A stretch of DNA of 64,000 bases from an uncultured Tolumonas sp. (GCF_963678185.1 NZ_OY782757.1:3738501-3802500); one strand, 5' to 3'. Shown: positions 18,787-28,240, counted from the stretch's first letter. Notes: generated from the letters alone by a model not told the origin. Numbers and translations: made by a program.

Positions 18787-19566
18787 ATGCAAGCCAATCA
18801 ATTAATTGCGAATGCTCAGTGTGGGCAGATAGTGACTCGGGTGATTGATATGCCTGTGGGGTTCGTGGAAGAGTTACACGAGCACGAATGGCATCAGATC
18901 ATTTATCCTGTCAGAGGGTTACTGCAATCAACCATCGATGAAAAGAGCTTCATCATTCCACATAATGGGCTGTTATTTGTGCCCGCTTTTTCGCGTCATC
19001 GCTCTATAGCGATCACGCAGACGGAGTTTTTGGCGATCTATTTAAACCCGTCGCATTCCGTTGAATTTCTGTCTGCCGCAAAGTCGTGTCAGGTAACACC
19101 ATTCCTGAAAGAGCTGATTTTAATGCTGTTTGATCTCGATGACGTCTATTCCGAGCAACGTTTATCGCGGCTGCTGGCAGTTTTGAATGACCAATTAACA
19201 CTGGCGGGCAGTGTAGCGATTCCCCTGTTTATTCCGACTGATAAGCGATTAAAAACCATTTTTGATCAGCTGAAACAACAGCCTGATTCAGAAAGAACAC
19301 TGGCCGAGTGGGCGTTGATTGCGGGGGCATCAGAGCGGACGTTATCAAGGTTGCTTGCAAACGAATTTAAACTCTCATTCTCGTTATGGCGGCAACATAT
19401 TCGTTTAGTGTTGTCACTGGCCGTGTTGGATACCAATAAATCGATACAACACATTGCGCTGGAGTTTGGTTATCAATCAGACTCGTCTTATATTCATGCA
19501 TTCAAGCAAATGTTCAAGCTGACTCCACGCCAATACAGAAAAACACATCTGTTTGCTCACACTTAA
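18787..19566 (+). CDS. AraC-family regulator with cupin sensor
   Basis: 259 residues. An N-terminal cupin-like region (about 15-90) has HEHEWHQIIYPVRG, the usual AraC-binding fold. Two helix-turn-helix units make up the C-terminus (about 155-255): LAEWALIAGASERTLSRLLANE and IQHIALEFGYQSDSSYIHAFKQMF, followed by LTPRQYRK. It probably activates the divergent amidotransferase gene or itself. The signal is unknown. The last stop codon overlaps the end of a decayed reading frame on the opposite strand. Confidence 0.88.
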   Translation: MQANQLIANAQCGQIVTRVIDMPVGFVEELHEHEWHQIIYPVRGLLQSTIDEKSFIIPHNGLLFVPAFSRHRSIAITQTEFLAIYLNPSHSVEFLSAAKSCQVTPFLKELILMLFDLDDVYSEQRLSRLLAVLNDQLTLAGSVAIPLFIPTDKRLKTIFDQLKQQPDSERTLAEWALIAGASERTLSRLLANEFKLSFSLWRQHIRLVLSLAVLDTNKSIQHIALEFGYQSDSSYIHAFKQMFKLTPRQYRKTHLFAHT

Positions 19567-19742
19567 CACAGATGAACGGGTTGTTTTTTATTATTGGCTG
19601 TGTGGGAATGTTCTAATAATTGCCAAACGGCAGAGGCAAACACCAAAGTAACGATAATGGTTGCCATACCCAACGCAGTCCACACCTGATAGCGGTTATA
19701 AATATCGAGTGCCTCAGAATAAAAATACGGTCTTTGATTTAC
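19563..19742 (-). pseudogene. Possible remnant of a membrane-protein gene (3' end)
   Basis: On the minus strand a 59-codon frame without a good start runs to a stop overlapping the AraC stop. It reads like the end of a membrane protein: RPYFYSEALDIYNRYQVW, then one clear transmembrane segment (about ALGMATIIVTLVFASAVW) and a polar tail ending KKQPVHLC. A second open stretch just upstream in a shifted frame (through NPYLLNIIYTDYFMAANFE) also looks membrane-like. This suggests a frameshifted, 5'-deleted gene. No family could be named, and chance cannot be excluded. Confidence 0.35.
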
Positions 19743-19950
19743 TCAAAATTAGCTGCCATAAAATAATCGGTGTAAATAATATTTAACAGATAAGGGTTGA
19801 CCAAATAATAGCACGCTCAGGTGCTATGAATGTTCGTATGGCTCATCCGTTAATTTACATTTTGTACGATAATTTGTGGATGATTTTATTATTCTTGGGT
19901 TTGCCGCTGATCGCTGAATGACATTGAAAAGACAAGGATAATTATGCAAA
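19743..19950. other. Apparently decaying intergenic stretch
   Basis: An AT-rich stretch with stops in all frames. It contains a small hairpin ATAGCAC (19808-19814) with GTGCTAT (19821-19827) and, near its end, an 11-codon plus-strand frame starting at the ATG at 19943 behind an AAGGA ribosome site, which may be the truncated start of a lost gene. Nothing functional could be recognised. Confidence 0.35.
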
Positions 19951-21453
19951 TTATTGAAGTGTTTGTGACAAATACTTAGCCGCCGCATTAGGCATTTTGA
20001 GCGTAAATGGCATGTCTAAAGCTGTTGCTAGCATGGCGCGAACTGCCAATAAATCATATCGGCGACCCACCAGTGCAGTCATTAATTCACTGAGCTGTTC
20101 TTTATTTTTGCTACCATTTTTCAACTCTAATATTGCCAATAATGCAGCGGCTCTATCATCGGTGGTGGAAAGTGCAGCTTGAGCTAATTCTCTGGCACCA
20201 CTTTGGTCTCCAATTGAATTAGATAATTCGGCACTCACCAGCATTAATTCTTTAAATAGGGATGATGAATTTGTTGCCAGAGGAAACAGTCTTTCTATAT
20301 TTTTGCTTGCTTCAGAGAGGTGGCCCATAGCGATATTGATTCGGATCTTTTCACATTCAATCGTTGCGTGTTGATCCGGTTTTGCTGTTTCCAATGCTTT
20401 TTGAAACCAACTTCCTGCTGCACTGAAATTGCCCGCCATATGTGAAAGCCATCCCAACCAGCGACAGGCCTCAGCACTATTAGCATCTGGATCAGGTTGA
20501 ACCGCTAAATCCATAGTTTGTGTGTCAATAGTTAGGTAATGAGTCAATAGATCAAATGCTAATTCGGTTTGACCAGTTCGTGCAACTGCTCGCCCAGCTG
20601 TGAAATAGCAGCTTGAACCGAGGCGGGGGAGTAGTGATAACGCAATATCTGCCGCTTCACATAAACGCCCTTGTTCTACATATGCATCAACTGCCGCGGC
20701 TAACAACCGATGCATAAATGGTAAGGCTCGAATTTCTTTTTCAGGCAAAACCAATGCGGTATTGATTGTCTCGAATAATAGTTCGTTTCGTTCGCTATTT
20801 CGTGATGCTGGTAATGTTAGTGCCAGTTTATAAGCAACAAACAGATCATTCGGGTTTTCTGCTCTAGATCGTTCAAGTAACAGCAGATTACGGTCTTTTT
20901 TTCTTTGTCGCTCATCTGCACTGCTATAACCAATATCCAGTAACGTTATTTTTGAATCTGGCCATTCGGTACTGCCAATTTTTAGCAGCGATTCAGCAAT
21001 GCTTTCATGTATCCGCCCTTGATATCGAATCTTTGCATCACGTCTAAAAAGACGCAAAGCTGTATAGGAACCAAGCTGTTCGTTAGCCGAGTCATCGGCT
21101 ACTGCGCAGATCGTGACAATTTTGGCCATATGCGGGCTGGTTAATGCTGCTGCCAATGTTTGCTGTGAATTGGGGGGCAGTCGTTGATCCGCATCCAGTG
21201 ACAAAATCCAGTCAAAACTGGCTGCTTGAAGTGCCACATTTCGAGCAAGTGAAAAATCATCCTGCCATGGAAATTCCAATAACTTTGCACCAAATTCACG
21301 AGCAATTTCCATTGTCCGATCGTGGCTTCCTGTATCGACAACGATCACTTCACTGACTAAATCACAAACAGACTTCAGTGCTTCAGCTAAGTGTTTTTCT
21401 TCATTCCGCACAATCATACAAACTGAAATCGGAAGTCTTTGGGTCTTAGGCAT
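19951..21453 (-). CDS. Family 2 glycosyltransferase with C-terminal TPR-like repeats
   Basis: 500 residues from the ATG at 21453 (an in-frame TTG lies 5 codons upstream). The N-terminal GT-A domain (about 8-230) starts ISVCMIVRNEEKHLAEAL, has VVDTGSHDRT for nucleotide-sugar binding, and SLDADQRL as the DxD-like metal site. The remaining half is alpha-helical with repeats resembling tetratricopeptide units (for example AEACRWLGWLSHMAGNFSAA near 325). No membrane segment is seen. GT2-TPR proteins of this type glycosylate surface polymers or proteins; acceptor unknown. It faces the c-di-GMP cluster divergently. Confidence 0.8.
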   Translation of the reverse strand: MPKTQRLPISVCMIVRNEEKHLAEALKSVCDLVSEVIVVDTGSHDRTMEIAREFGAKLLEFPWQDDFSLARNVALQAASFDWILSLDADQRLPPNSQQTLAAALTSPHMAKIVTICAVADDSANEQLGSYTALRLFRRDAKIRYQGRIHESIAESLLKIGSTEWPDSKITLLDIGYSSADERQRKKDRNLLLLERSRAENPNDLFVAYKLALTLPASRNSERNELLFETINTALVLPEKEIRALPFMHRLLAAAVDAYVEQGRLCEAADIALSLLPRLGSSCYFTAGRAVARTGQTELAFDLLTHYLTIDTQTMDLAVQPDPDANSAEACRWLGWLSHMAGNFSAAGSWFQKALETAKPDQHATIECEKIRINIAMGHLSEASKNIERLFPLATNSSSLFKELMLVSAELSNSIGDQSGARELAQAALSTTDDRAAALLAILELKNGSKNKEQLSELMTALVGRRYDLLAVRAMLATALDMPFTLKMPNAAAKYLSQTLQ

Positions 21454-21645
21454 CAACAGTAGTCTCAAATGATAAGTTAGTAGTTTTTAAATAAATCTAA
21501 ATTGCTTAATAAATCTTAACAGTCTGCTTGGTTAATACCACCACAATACAATTACTTTCAGTAAGTTGCTCACACGGTGCTCAAGTCGAGAGGAAAAAAT
21601 CACATTCCTAATATATAAATAGATCATGTCTGTTGTTGTCGGACT

Positions 21646-23808
21646 ATGTTTTCTATTGATGGGAACAAACATGGCAGAGTTTATATGGCGGAAATAACAC
21701 CTTATTCTGCATTTCGGGATGAAAAACATTCCAGAGAAGTCAGCGAAGCTCGCTTCAAAAAGCTATTCGACGAAGCCGATGCCATGTCTATCCAGGGATA
21801 TTTGCCCAATGGTACGGTGGTTTACTGGAATCAAGCATCAGAAAAAATTTACGGTTATACCGCCGAAGAAGCGCTGGGTGGCAATCTGTTAGATCTCATC
21901 ATTCCTGTGGATATTCGACAGGAAGTTGAAGGCGCTGTGAATTGGATGTTTGAGTCAGGGCAGGGTATTCCCGCAGGCCGCTTAGAATTGAGACACAAGA
22001 ATGGGCATGCTGTTCATGTGCATTCCAGTCACACCGTGGTTGCGATCCCAAATCATCCGCCCGTGCTGTTTTGTATGGATGCGGATATGAGCAGCCTTGT
22101 CCGAGCTGAAGCGGAATTACGTATTGCTGCAGCGGCTTTTGAATCTCAGCAAGGTATGTTTATTACAGATGCGCAGGGCGTCATTTTGCGTGTTAACCAA
22201 GCATTCACGTTGACGACAGGTTACTCAGCCGAAGAAGCGGTAGGGCAGACACCAAGGCTGATTCGCTCTGATTATCATCCGGCCGCATATTATGAGGCGA
22301 TGTGGCAGAGTTTACTTGATACCGGCTTTTGGCAAGGTGAGATATGGAATAGACGAAAGAGTGGAGAGGTCTATGCCAATTGGATCACTATAACCGCTGT
22401 TCGGGATGAAAAAGGACAAATTACTCACTACGTCTGCTCCCAAATAGATATCACACAACGCAAGGATGCCGAAGCGCAGATCATGCATCTGGCGTTCTAC
22501 GATCCGCTTACTCGATTGCCTAATCGCCGCTTGTTACTCGATCGATTACAGCAAGCCATAGCGGCCAGCGCCCGTAATCAAAGTGTAGGCGCTTTGCTGT
22601 TTATTGATTTAGATAATTTTAAAACCCTCAATGATACTTTGGGGCATGATGTCGGCGACCGTCTGTTGCAACAGGTAGCGGAACGCTTAAATGCCTGTAT
22701 TCGAAAAAATGACACGGTCGCGCGGTTAGGTGGTGATGAATTTCTGGTAATGCTGGAAGATCTCTCTCAAAACCAGCCGGAAGCTGCCACACAAGCTGAA
22801 GCGGCTGGCCGGAAGATTTTGGAGGCACTGAATCAGAATTATCAAATTGATAACCACAAGTACCAGGGTAGTGTGAGCATCGGTATCACCTTATTCTCCA
22901 AGCAAGCCAATGTTGATGAACTGATGAAACAAGCTGATCTGGCGATGTATGAGGCAAAGTCATCGGGCCGGAATTCGCTGCGATTTTTTGATCTGGAAAT
23001 GCAAAAAGCCGTCACATTACGTGCTGAATTGTTAAATGGTTTGCAAGAGGCGTTACGTGAACAGCAGTTCCGGTTGTATTACCAACCGCAGGTTGATCAA
23101 TGCGGGCATATTACCGGGGCGGAAGCGTTAGTCAGATGGGATCGCCCCGGCGTAGGTCTCGTTTCTCCGGTTGAATTTATTCCTGTGGCAGAAGATTCTG
23201 GGTTGATCAAGCCATTGGGGTTTTGGGTGTTGGAAACCGCCTGTTCTCAACTGGCGGATTGGGCATTACAACCAGAAAGTGCAGCACTGACTTTATCGGT
23301 GAACGTCAGTTCTGTTCAGTTCAACTGTGCTGATTTTGTTGAACAAGTGCTGGATATTCTGCACAAAACGGGTGCTAACGCGCAACAATTGAAACTGGAG
23401 TTGACCGAAAGCCTGTTAGTCGAGAAAGTGGATGAAGTTATTGCCAAAATGTCAGCACTCAAAGCACATGGCGTTGGCTTTTCGCTGGATGATTTTGGTA
23501 CAGGTTATTCATCGCTCGCTTATTTGCGACGGCTGCCCTTAGATCAGTTAAAAATTGATCGCTCGTTCGTTCGGGATCTATTGGATGACCCAAATTGTGC
23601 AGCAATAGCCCAGACGATTATCGATCTCAGTCAGACGATGGGATTATCCGTTATTGCGGAAGGCGTAGAAACTGAAATCCAGCGCGTATTGCTGGCTAGT
23701 TTAGGGTGTTACGCCTATCAAGGATATTTATTTGGCCGACCATTGCCGATCGAACAGTTACAAGAACTATTAATCGCCCAAGTGATAACCACCGAGTTAG
23801 TGATATGA
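21646..23808 (+). CDS. PAS-PAS-GGDEF-EAL c-di-GMP turnover protein
   Basis: Up to 720 residues; an alternative ATG at 21685 would remove 13 residues, and neither start has a strong ribosome site. Two PAS domains lie at about 40-160 and 165-275. The diguanylate cyclase domain (about 285-445) has an intact GGDEF at about 362-366 and an inhibitory RxxD site (RKND) five residues before it. The EAL domain (about 460-710) has EAL near 492 and the DDFGTGYSSL and KIDRSF motifs, so both halves look catalytically competent. No membrane segment is present; sensing is probably cytosolic. It overlaps the next cyclase by ATGA. Confidence 0.92.
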   Translation: MFSIDGNKHGRVYMAEITPYSAFRDEKHSREVSEARFKKLFDEADAMSIQGYLPNGTVVYWNQASEKIYGYTAEEALGGNLLDLIIPVDIRQEVEGAVNWMFESGQGIPAGRLELRHKNGHAVHVHSSHTVVAIPNHPPVLFCMDADMSSLVRAEAELRIAAAAFESQQGMFITDAQGVILRVNQAFTLTTGYSAEEAVGQTPRLIRSDYHPAAYYEAMWQSLLDTGFWQGEIWNRRKSGEVYANWITITAVRDEKGQITHYVCSQIDITQRKDAEAQIMHLAFYDPLTRLPNRRLLLDRLQQAIAASARNQSVGALLFIDLDNFKTLNDTLGHDVGDRLLQQVAERLNACIRKNDTVARLGGDEFLVMLEDLSQNQPEAATQAEAAGRKILEALNQNYQIDNHKYQGSVSIGITLFSKQANVDELMKQADLAMYEAKSSGRNSLRFFDLEMQKAVTLRAELLNGLQEALREQQFRLYYQPQVDQCGHITGAEALVRWDRPGVGLVSPVEFIPVAEDSGLIKPLGFWVLETACSQLADWALQPESAALTLSVNVSSVQFNCADFVEQVLDILHKTGANAQQLKLELTESLLVEKVDEVIAKMSALKAHGVGFSLDDFGTGYSSLAYLRRLPLDQLKIDRSFVRDLLDDPNCAAIAQTIIDLSQTMGLSVIAEGVETEIQRVLLASLGCYAYQGYLFGRPLPIEQLQELLIAQVITTELVI

Positions 23809-25100
23809 AAAATAAGAAAATGGGCGAAGAACCATTATCGTTGCAGGAAAGTGAAGCACGCCTTAAACGTGTCTTAGAAGGTTCAGAGCAAGGCTTTTGG
23901 GACTGGGAGTTGCCTAGTCGACAATTCATAGTCAGTGACCGTTTTGAGTCAATGTTAGGGTATGAACCTGGAGAGGGTGATTTCTCCATTGATAATTGGC
24001 ATCACCATGTTCATCCCGATGATTTGGCGAAAGCGATAGAGTCGATCAATTTGCATTTAGCCGGGAAAATCCCCTGTCATCAGGTCGAGTTGCGTATCCG
24101 CACCAAATCGGGTGAATGGAAATACGTTCTTACGCATGGCAAGGTGGTTAGCTGGGCTGAAGATGGCTCACCACTCATGATGTCAGGTACCCATACCGAT
24201 ATTACTGAGCGGAAAAAAGCAGAAAAACAGCTTATTGAACAGGCTGAATTACTCGATTTGGCTCATGATGCCATTATTGTTCGCGATATAAATAATTCCA
24301 TCACTTTTTGGAATCGTGGCGCAGAGCGCACTTATGGTTGGTCGCAGGAAGATGTTCGAGACCAAAATATACATCAATTGCTGGAGACTCAGTTTCCACA
24401 ACCACTGGCTGAAATTGAAGAGATCTTATTTCGCACTGGGCAGTGGGAAGGCGAATTGGAGCACGTCATCAAAAATGGTGCCCGCATTGTCGTTGCTAGT
24501 CGCTGGGCTGTAAAACGGGATGAAAATGATCGACCAATCGCGATCATGGAAATCAGCCGTGATATGACCGAACGCAAGGCATTACTGACAAAACTTGAAT
24601 TACAGGCTCGGCAAGATTATCTGACCGGATTAAATAATCGTGGTTATTTCATGGAGTTGGCTGAGCGAGAAATAAAAAAAGCTTCACGTTATGGTCATAA
24701 CTTCTCGATCTTAATGCTTGATATCGACAACTTCAAAATTATCAACGATACCTATGGCCATAAATCGGGCGATCAGGTGCTGATTACACTGGGCGATATT
24801 TTTCAAAAAACGCTGCGTGTGGCTGATATTGAAGGGCGTATTGGTGGGGAAGAGTTTGCTGTTTTTCTACCGGAAACTGACCAAGCGAGCGCCGAGGTAG
24901 TTGCTGAACGTCTCAGAAGTTCCGTCGAAACTGCTGAGATCCCGCTGCATAACGGTGAAGTGGTTATGCGGTTTACAATATCAATAGGTATCAGTACACC
25001 AACCTCCGCTGATTACAATCTATATGCCTTACTTAGTCAGGCTGATGAGGCGCTGTACTGCGCTAAACATGCTGGACGCAATAAGGTTTGTATCGCGTAA
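23805..25100 (+). CDS. PAS-PAS-GGDEF diguanylate cyclase
   Basis: 431 residues from the ATG at 23805, which overlaps the stop of the preceding gene (ATGA), indicating translational coupling. Two PAS/PAC units are visible (about 20-140, with ERKKAEKQL at the end, and 145-265, with TERKALLTKL). The cyclase domain (about 270-430) carries GGEEF at about 347-351, an accepted active variant of GGDEF, and an RxxD inhibitory site (RVAD) five residues before it. It makes c-di-GMP from two GTP and is probably cytosolic. The frame is open further upstream inside the preceding gene, which is not a plausible start. Confidence 0.92.
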   Translation: MKNKKMGEEPLSLQESEARLKRVLEGSEQGFWDWELPSRQFIVSDRFESMLGYEPGEGDFSIDNWHHHVHPDDLAKAIESINLHLAGKIPCHQVELRIRTKSGEWKYVLTHGKVVSWAEDGSPLMMSGTHTDITERKKAEKQLIEQAELLDLAHDAIIVRDINNSITFWNRGAERTYGWSQEDVRDQNIHQLLETQFPQPLAEIEEILFRTGQWEGELEHVIKNGARIVVASRWAVKRDENDRPIAIMEISRDMTERKALLTKLELQARQDYLTGLNNRGYFMELAEREIKKASRYGHNFSILMLDIDNFKIINDTYGHKSGDQVLITLGDIFQKTLRVADIEGRIGGEEFAVFLPETDQASAEVVAERLRSSVETAEIPLHNGEVVMRFTISIGISTPTSADYNLYALLSQADEALYCAKHAGRNKVCIA

Positions 25101-25310
25101 AGCAGTCACACATTTAACAAAATGATTTGATCTTTATTCCTACCAATAGATTTTCCGCATGTCTACTTCGATTGTCGGTCATTTTTAGCGGTATCAAAAA
25201 CATAAAACAAAGCCATAAATATTGAATGGACTTTACTTTGGATTACTATAGTTTCAATAGATACCGCTAGTTCTTAATTTTATTGACGCCGACAATAAGA
25301 GAGTGTTGCC

Positions 25311-26567
25311 ATGCACCCAGAACTTAAGCTTCAAGATATTATCATTTCACTGGCACATTCAATTGATATGGTCAGTTCGTTTGTCCATCAACATCATCTC
25401 CGGGTCGCCATATTAGCAGAAGCCATTGCGGATGAAGCACAATGGAACGCGGAACAAAAACGACGTTTGATTTTAGCCGCAGTACTGCATGATATCGGTG
25501 CCGTTTCTTCTTCTGAAAAAGCAGAATTGCTGCAAATGGATGTCGAAGAAGATCATCCTCATGCCGCATTAGGTGCCGGCATGTTGTGTGATTTTGCCTA
25601 TTTTGCTGATATTGTTCCCGTGATCCGTTTTCATCATCATTATTGGCACAACGGCGACGGTGTGCTGGTTGGCGATGAAATTGTTCCAGAAGAAAGTTTC
25701 CTATTACATCTGGCAGATCGCATTGATATTTCTATTGATCCTAATGTTTGGATTTTAGATCAAACCGAAAAAATTAGAGATGCTATCCAAGCTTTATCTG
25801 GTTTAGTGTTTAAACCAGAATTGGTTGAGGCATTTATGCGGGCATCATTACACGATGCTTTTTGGTTACGGTTAGATGGCTGTGCAATGGAAACGTTATT
25901 ACACCGTACTTTAGCGTATGAACCACCTATTAATATCGATATTGATGTATTGGAATCTTTAGCGCTTACCTTTTCGCATGTGATCGATTTTCGAAGTCAA
26001 TTTACCTCTACCCACTCTGCGGGTGTGGCGGCAGTAGCCTATGAATTAGCAAAACTAAAACCATTTTCAGAGGAAAAAAGCCGTAAATTGCGGGTTGCCG
26101 GTTATTTACATGATATTGGCAAAATCGCGGTGCCGAGTGAGATTCTAAACAAGCCAGATAAATTAACGGCCAAAGAATTTAACCGCATGAAAGCACATGC
26201 TTTTTATACTAATTCAATCTTGAGTGAATTAAACGTGCTGGCTGATATTTGTGCCTGGGCCAGTAATCATCATGAAAAAACAGATGGTTCCGGTTATCCA
26301 TTTGGTTTGGATGGTCGCGCGTTGTCAGAAGAAGCGCGGATCATGACCTATGCAGATGTATTTACTGCACTGAGAGAAGATCGGCCTTATCGCAAATCAA
26401 TGCCATTGAGTGAAGCGATGGAAGCACTAGTGGGAATGTTAAAACCAAAAGACACCGATTCAGTTTATCGATTGTTATGCCAACATCTCACTGAAATTGA
26501 TGAGGTCAGGTCTTTTGCTCAGCATAAGGCGAGCGAGACCTATCAGCGAATTATTCAAACGGTATAA
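25311..26567 (+). CDS. Tandem HD / HD-GYP phosphodiesterase-like protein
   Basis: 418 residues. The N-terminal half (about 15-190) is an HD-type domain with HDIG at about 60-63 and an HHH cluster near 105. The C-terminal half (about 205-400) is a canonical HD-GYP domain with HDIGK near 267, HHEKTDGSGYP near 320-330 and DVFTALREDRPYR. HD-GYP enzymes hydrolyse c-di-GMP to GMP or pGpG with bound Fe or other metals. No receiver or PAS domain is attached. A GAGAG ribosome site precedes the ATG. It follows the two GGDEF genes in the same orientation after 210 bp. Confidence 0.88.
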   Translation: MHPELKLQDIIISLAHSIDMVSSFVHQHHLRVAILAEAIADEAQWNAEQKRRLILAAVLHDIGAVSSSEKAELLQMDVEEDHPHAALGAGMLCDFAYFADIVPVIRFHHHYWHNGDGVLVGDEIVPEESFLLHLADRIDISIDPNVWILDQTEKIRDAIQALSGLVFKPELVEAFMRASLHDAFWLRLDGCAMETLLHRTLAYEPPINIDIDVLESLALTFSHVIDFRSQFTSTHSAGVAAVAYELAKLKPFSEEKSRKLRVAGYLHDIGKIAVPSEILNKPDKLTAKEFNRMKAHAFYTNSILSELNVLADICAWASNHHEKTDGSGYPFGLDGRALSEEARIMTYADVFTALREDRPYRKSMPLSEAMEALVGMLKPKDTDSVYRLLCQHLTEIDEVRSFAQHKASETYQRIIQTV

Positions 26568-26569
26568 AA

Positions 26570-26591
26570 AACGCCGGCACTTGCCGGCGTT
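26570..26591. terminator. Bidirectional terminator between the HD-GYP gene and pykA
   Basis: AACGCCGGCA and TGCCGGCGTT form a 10 bp GC-rich stem, with an A-run on the left and a T-rich stretch on the right, between two convergent stops. Confidence 0.75.
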
Positions 26592-26608
26592 GTTCTGCAT
26601 TGTAGGAA

Positions 26609-28048
26609 TTATTCTACAATCATCATCTTACAAGTGTTTGTACCACCAATACTTTCAATTTTGTCGCCATAAGTCATCAGGATCAGGTCGCCTGATTTCA
26701 GATAACCGCGGCTTTTCAGCTCAGAAATCGCGTCACGACAATTCTGGATCACTGGTTGTGATTCATCCGCATCGAAATAAACTGGCGTTACGCCACGATA
26801 CAGAGAACACCAGTTCAATGTTTGTTGATGACGAGACAGAGCAAAAATTGGCAGACCAGAGCTTAAGCGTGACATCAGCAGCGGGGTGGTGCCTGATTCG
26901 GTCATCGCGACAATACCTTTAACGCCCTGCATGTGGTTAGCCGCATACATGGTGCTCATGGCTACAGTTTCTTCAACAGAGTTAAAGGTGTAAGTCATGC
27001 GATGATTTGATACGTTCACGCTTGGGTGTTTTTCTGCACCGACACAAACGCTGGCCATGGCTAAGACGGTTTCAATCGGGAAATCACCAGCGGCAGTTTC
27101 AGCTGACAGCATGACGGCGTCAGTACCATCTAATACTGCGTTGGCAACGTCCATGACTTCGGCACGTGTTGGCATCGGTGCTTTGATCATCGATTCCATC
27201 ATCTGCGTTGCAGTAATAACAACGCGATTTAATTTACGGGCACTGCGGATCAGTTTTTTCTGTACACCCATTAGCTCAGAGTCGCCGATTTCCACACCCA
27301 AGTCACCGCGTGCAACCATTACCACATCAGAAGCCAGAATGATGTCTTCCATCGCTTCGTCAGTGGCCACTGTTTCTGCACGTTCTACTTTAGCAACGAT
27401 CTTAGCGTGACAACCTGCTTCACGAGCCAGTTCACGCGCATAGTTCAGATCTGCGCCGTTACGTGGGAAAGAAACCGCCAGATAGTCTACTTGCATCAGT
27501 GCAGCAGTTTTGATGTCTGCTTTGTCTTTTTCAGTCAACGCAGGGGCAGACAGACCACCACCTTTTTTGTTGATCCCTTTGTTGTTAGACAGTGGGCCGC
27601 CCACAGTTACGGTGGTGAAAATTTTGCTGCCATCGACGCTGTCTACTTTTAACTGCACACGACCATCATCCAGTAACAGAATGTCACCGCTGATCACATC
27701 TTCCGGCAGTTTTTTGTAGTCGATACCGACTTGTTCCTGCGTACCTTCACCTTTGCCCATCTCGGCATCCAACAGGAATTTGTCACCCACTTTCAACATA
27801 ATCTTGTTGTCTTTGAAGGTAGACACACGGATTTTAGGGCCTTGCAGGTCGCCCAGAATTGCAATCGATTTACCCAGACGAGCAGCCAGTTCACGAATAT
27901 GCTTGGCGCGGGCAATATGATCTTCCGCTGTGCCGTGAGAAAAGTTCATGCGTACCATGTTGGCACCGGCTTCCAAAATCCCTTCCAGAACGCCTTCACG
28001 ATCAGTTGCCGGACCCAGTGTGGTCACGATTTTAGTTCTTCTTAACAT
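26609..28048 (-). CDS. pykA: Pyruvate kinase II (PykA)
   Basis: Last step of glycolysis: PEP plus ADP to pyruvate plus ATP. 479 residues from the ATG at 28048, which has GGAG six bases upstream; an ATG four codons earlier lacks a ribosome site. It is closely similar along its length to the AMP-activated E. coli PykA (480). The start [15 protein letters not shown], the lysine-containing [10 protein letters not shown] block, the [12 protein letters not shown] cation site and the TATQMMESM signature are all present. It lies downstream of hexR on the same strand but has its own 190 bp upstream region holding operator-like motifs. Confidence 0.96.
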   Translation of the reverse strand: MLRRTKIVTTLGPATDREGVLEGILEAGANMVRMNFSHGTAEDHIARAKHIRELAARLGKSIAILGDLQGPKIRVSTFKDNKIMLKVGDKFLLDAEMGKGEGTQEQVGIDYKKLPEDVISGDILLLDDGRVQLKVDSVDGSKIFTTVTVGGPLSNNKGINKKGGGLSAPALTEKDKADIKTAALMQVDYLAVSFPRNGADLNYARELAREAGCHAKIVAKVERAETVATDEAMEDIILASDVVMVARGDLGVEIGDSELMGVQKKLIRSARKLNRVVITATQMMESMIKAPMPTRAEVMDVANAVLDGTDAVMLSAETAAGDFPIETVLAMASVCVGAEKHPSVNVSNHRMTYTFNSVEETVAMSTMYAANHMQGVKGIVAMTESGTTPLLMSRLSSGLPIFALSRHQQTLNWCSLYRGVTPVYFDADESQPVIQNCRDAISELKSRGYLKSGDLILMTYGDKIESIGGTNTCKMMIVE

Positions 28049-28143
28049 CTTCAGCTCCATGAGTTAGTTATAAATAGCAAATAACAGAAAACGGAAATTG
28101 ATATGAAAAAAGTGACCTGCAATAAATGTGCGAGAATGTAAGT

Positions 28144-28158
28144 TGTAGGAACATTACA
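28144..28158. promoter_or_regulatory. Candidate HexR box upstream of pykA
   Basis: TGTAGGAACATTACA has TGTA/TACA ends and agrees at about 11 of 15 positions with the HexR consensus TGTAATTAAATTACA described for other gammaproteobacteria. It lies 96 bp upstream of the pykA start. A related sequence, TGTAGGAAAAAAACA, is found at 29180-29194 in the hexR/glk intergenic region. Confidence 0.45.
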
Positions 28159-28165
28159 GGTCGGT

Positions 28166-28195
28166 TGTGTCATTTCGATGATACGAAACGACACA
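28166..28195. promoter_or_regulatory. Long palindrome upstream of pykA
   Basis: TGTGTCATTTCG (28166-28177) and CGAAACGACACA (28184-28195) are reverse complements at 11 of 12 positions around ATGATA. A further CATTTCGAT repeats directly after it (28194 onward). It is a likely operator or promoter-associated site for pykA; the binding protein is not identified. Confidence 0.5.
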
Positions 28196-28240
28196 TTTCG
28201 ATACACAATGGGGGCATGATGCGGGATATGGGAAACGATT

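Noticed and set aside
26497-26922. 141-codon plus-strand frame over the end of the HD-GYP gene and pykA
   Set aside because: It runs through the terminator and antisense to pykA; the product is composition-biased and has no domain.
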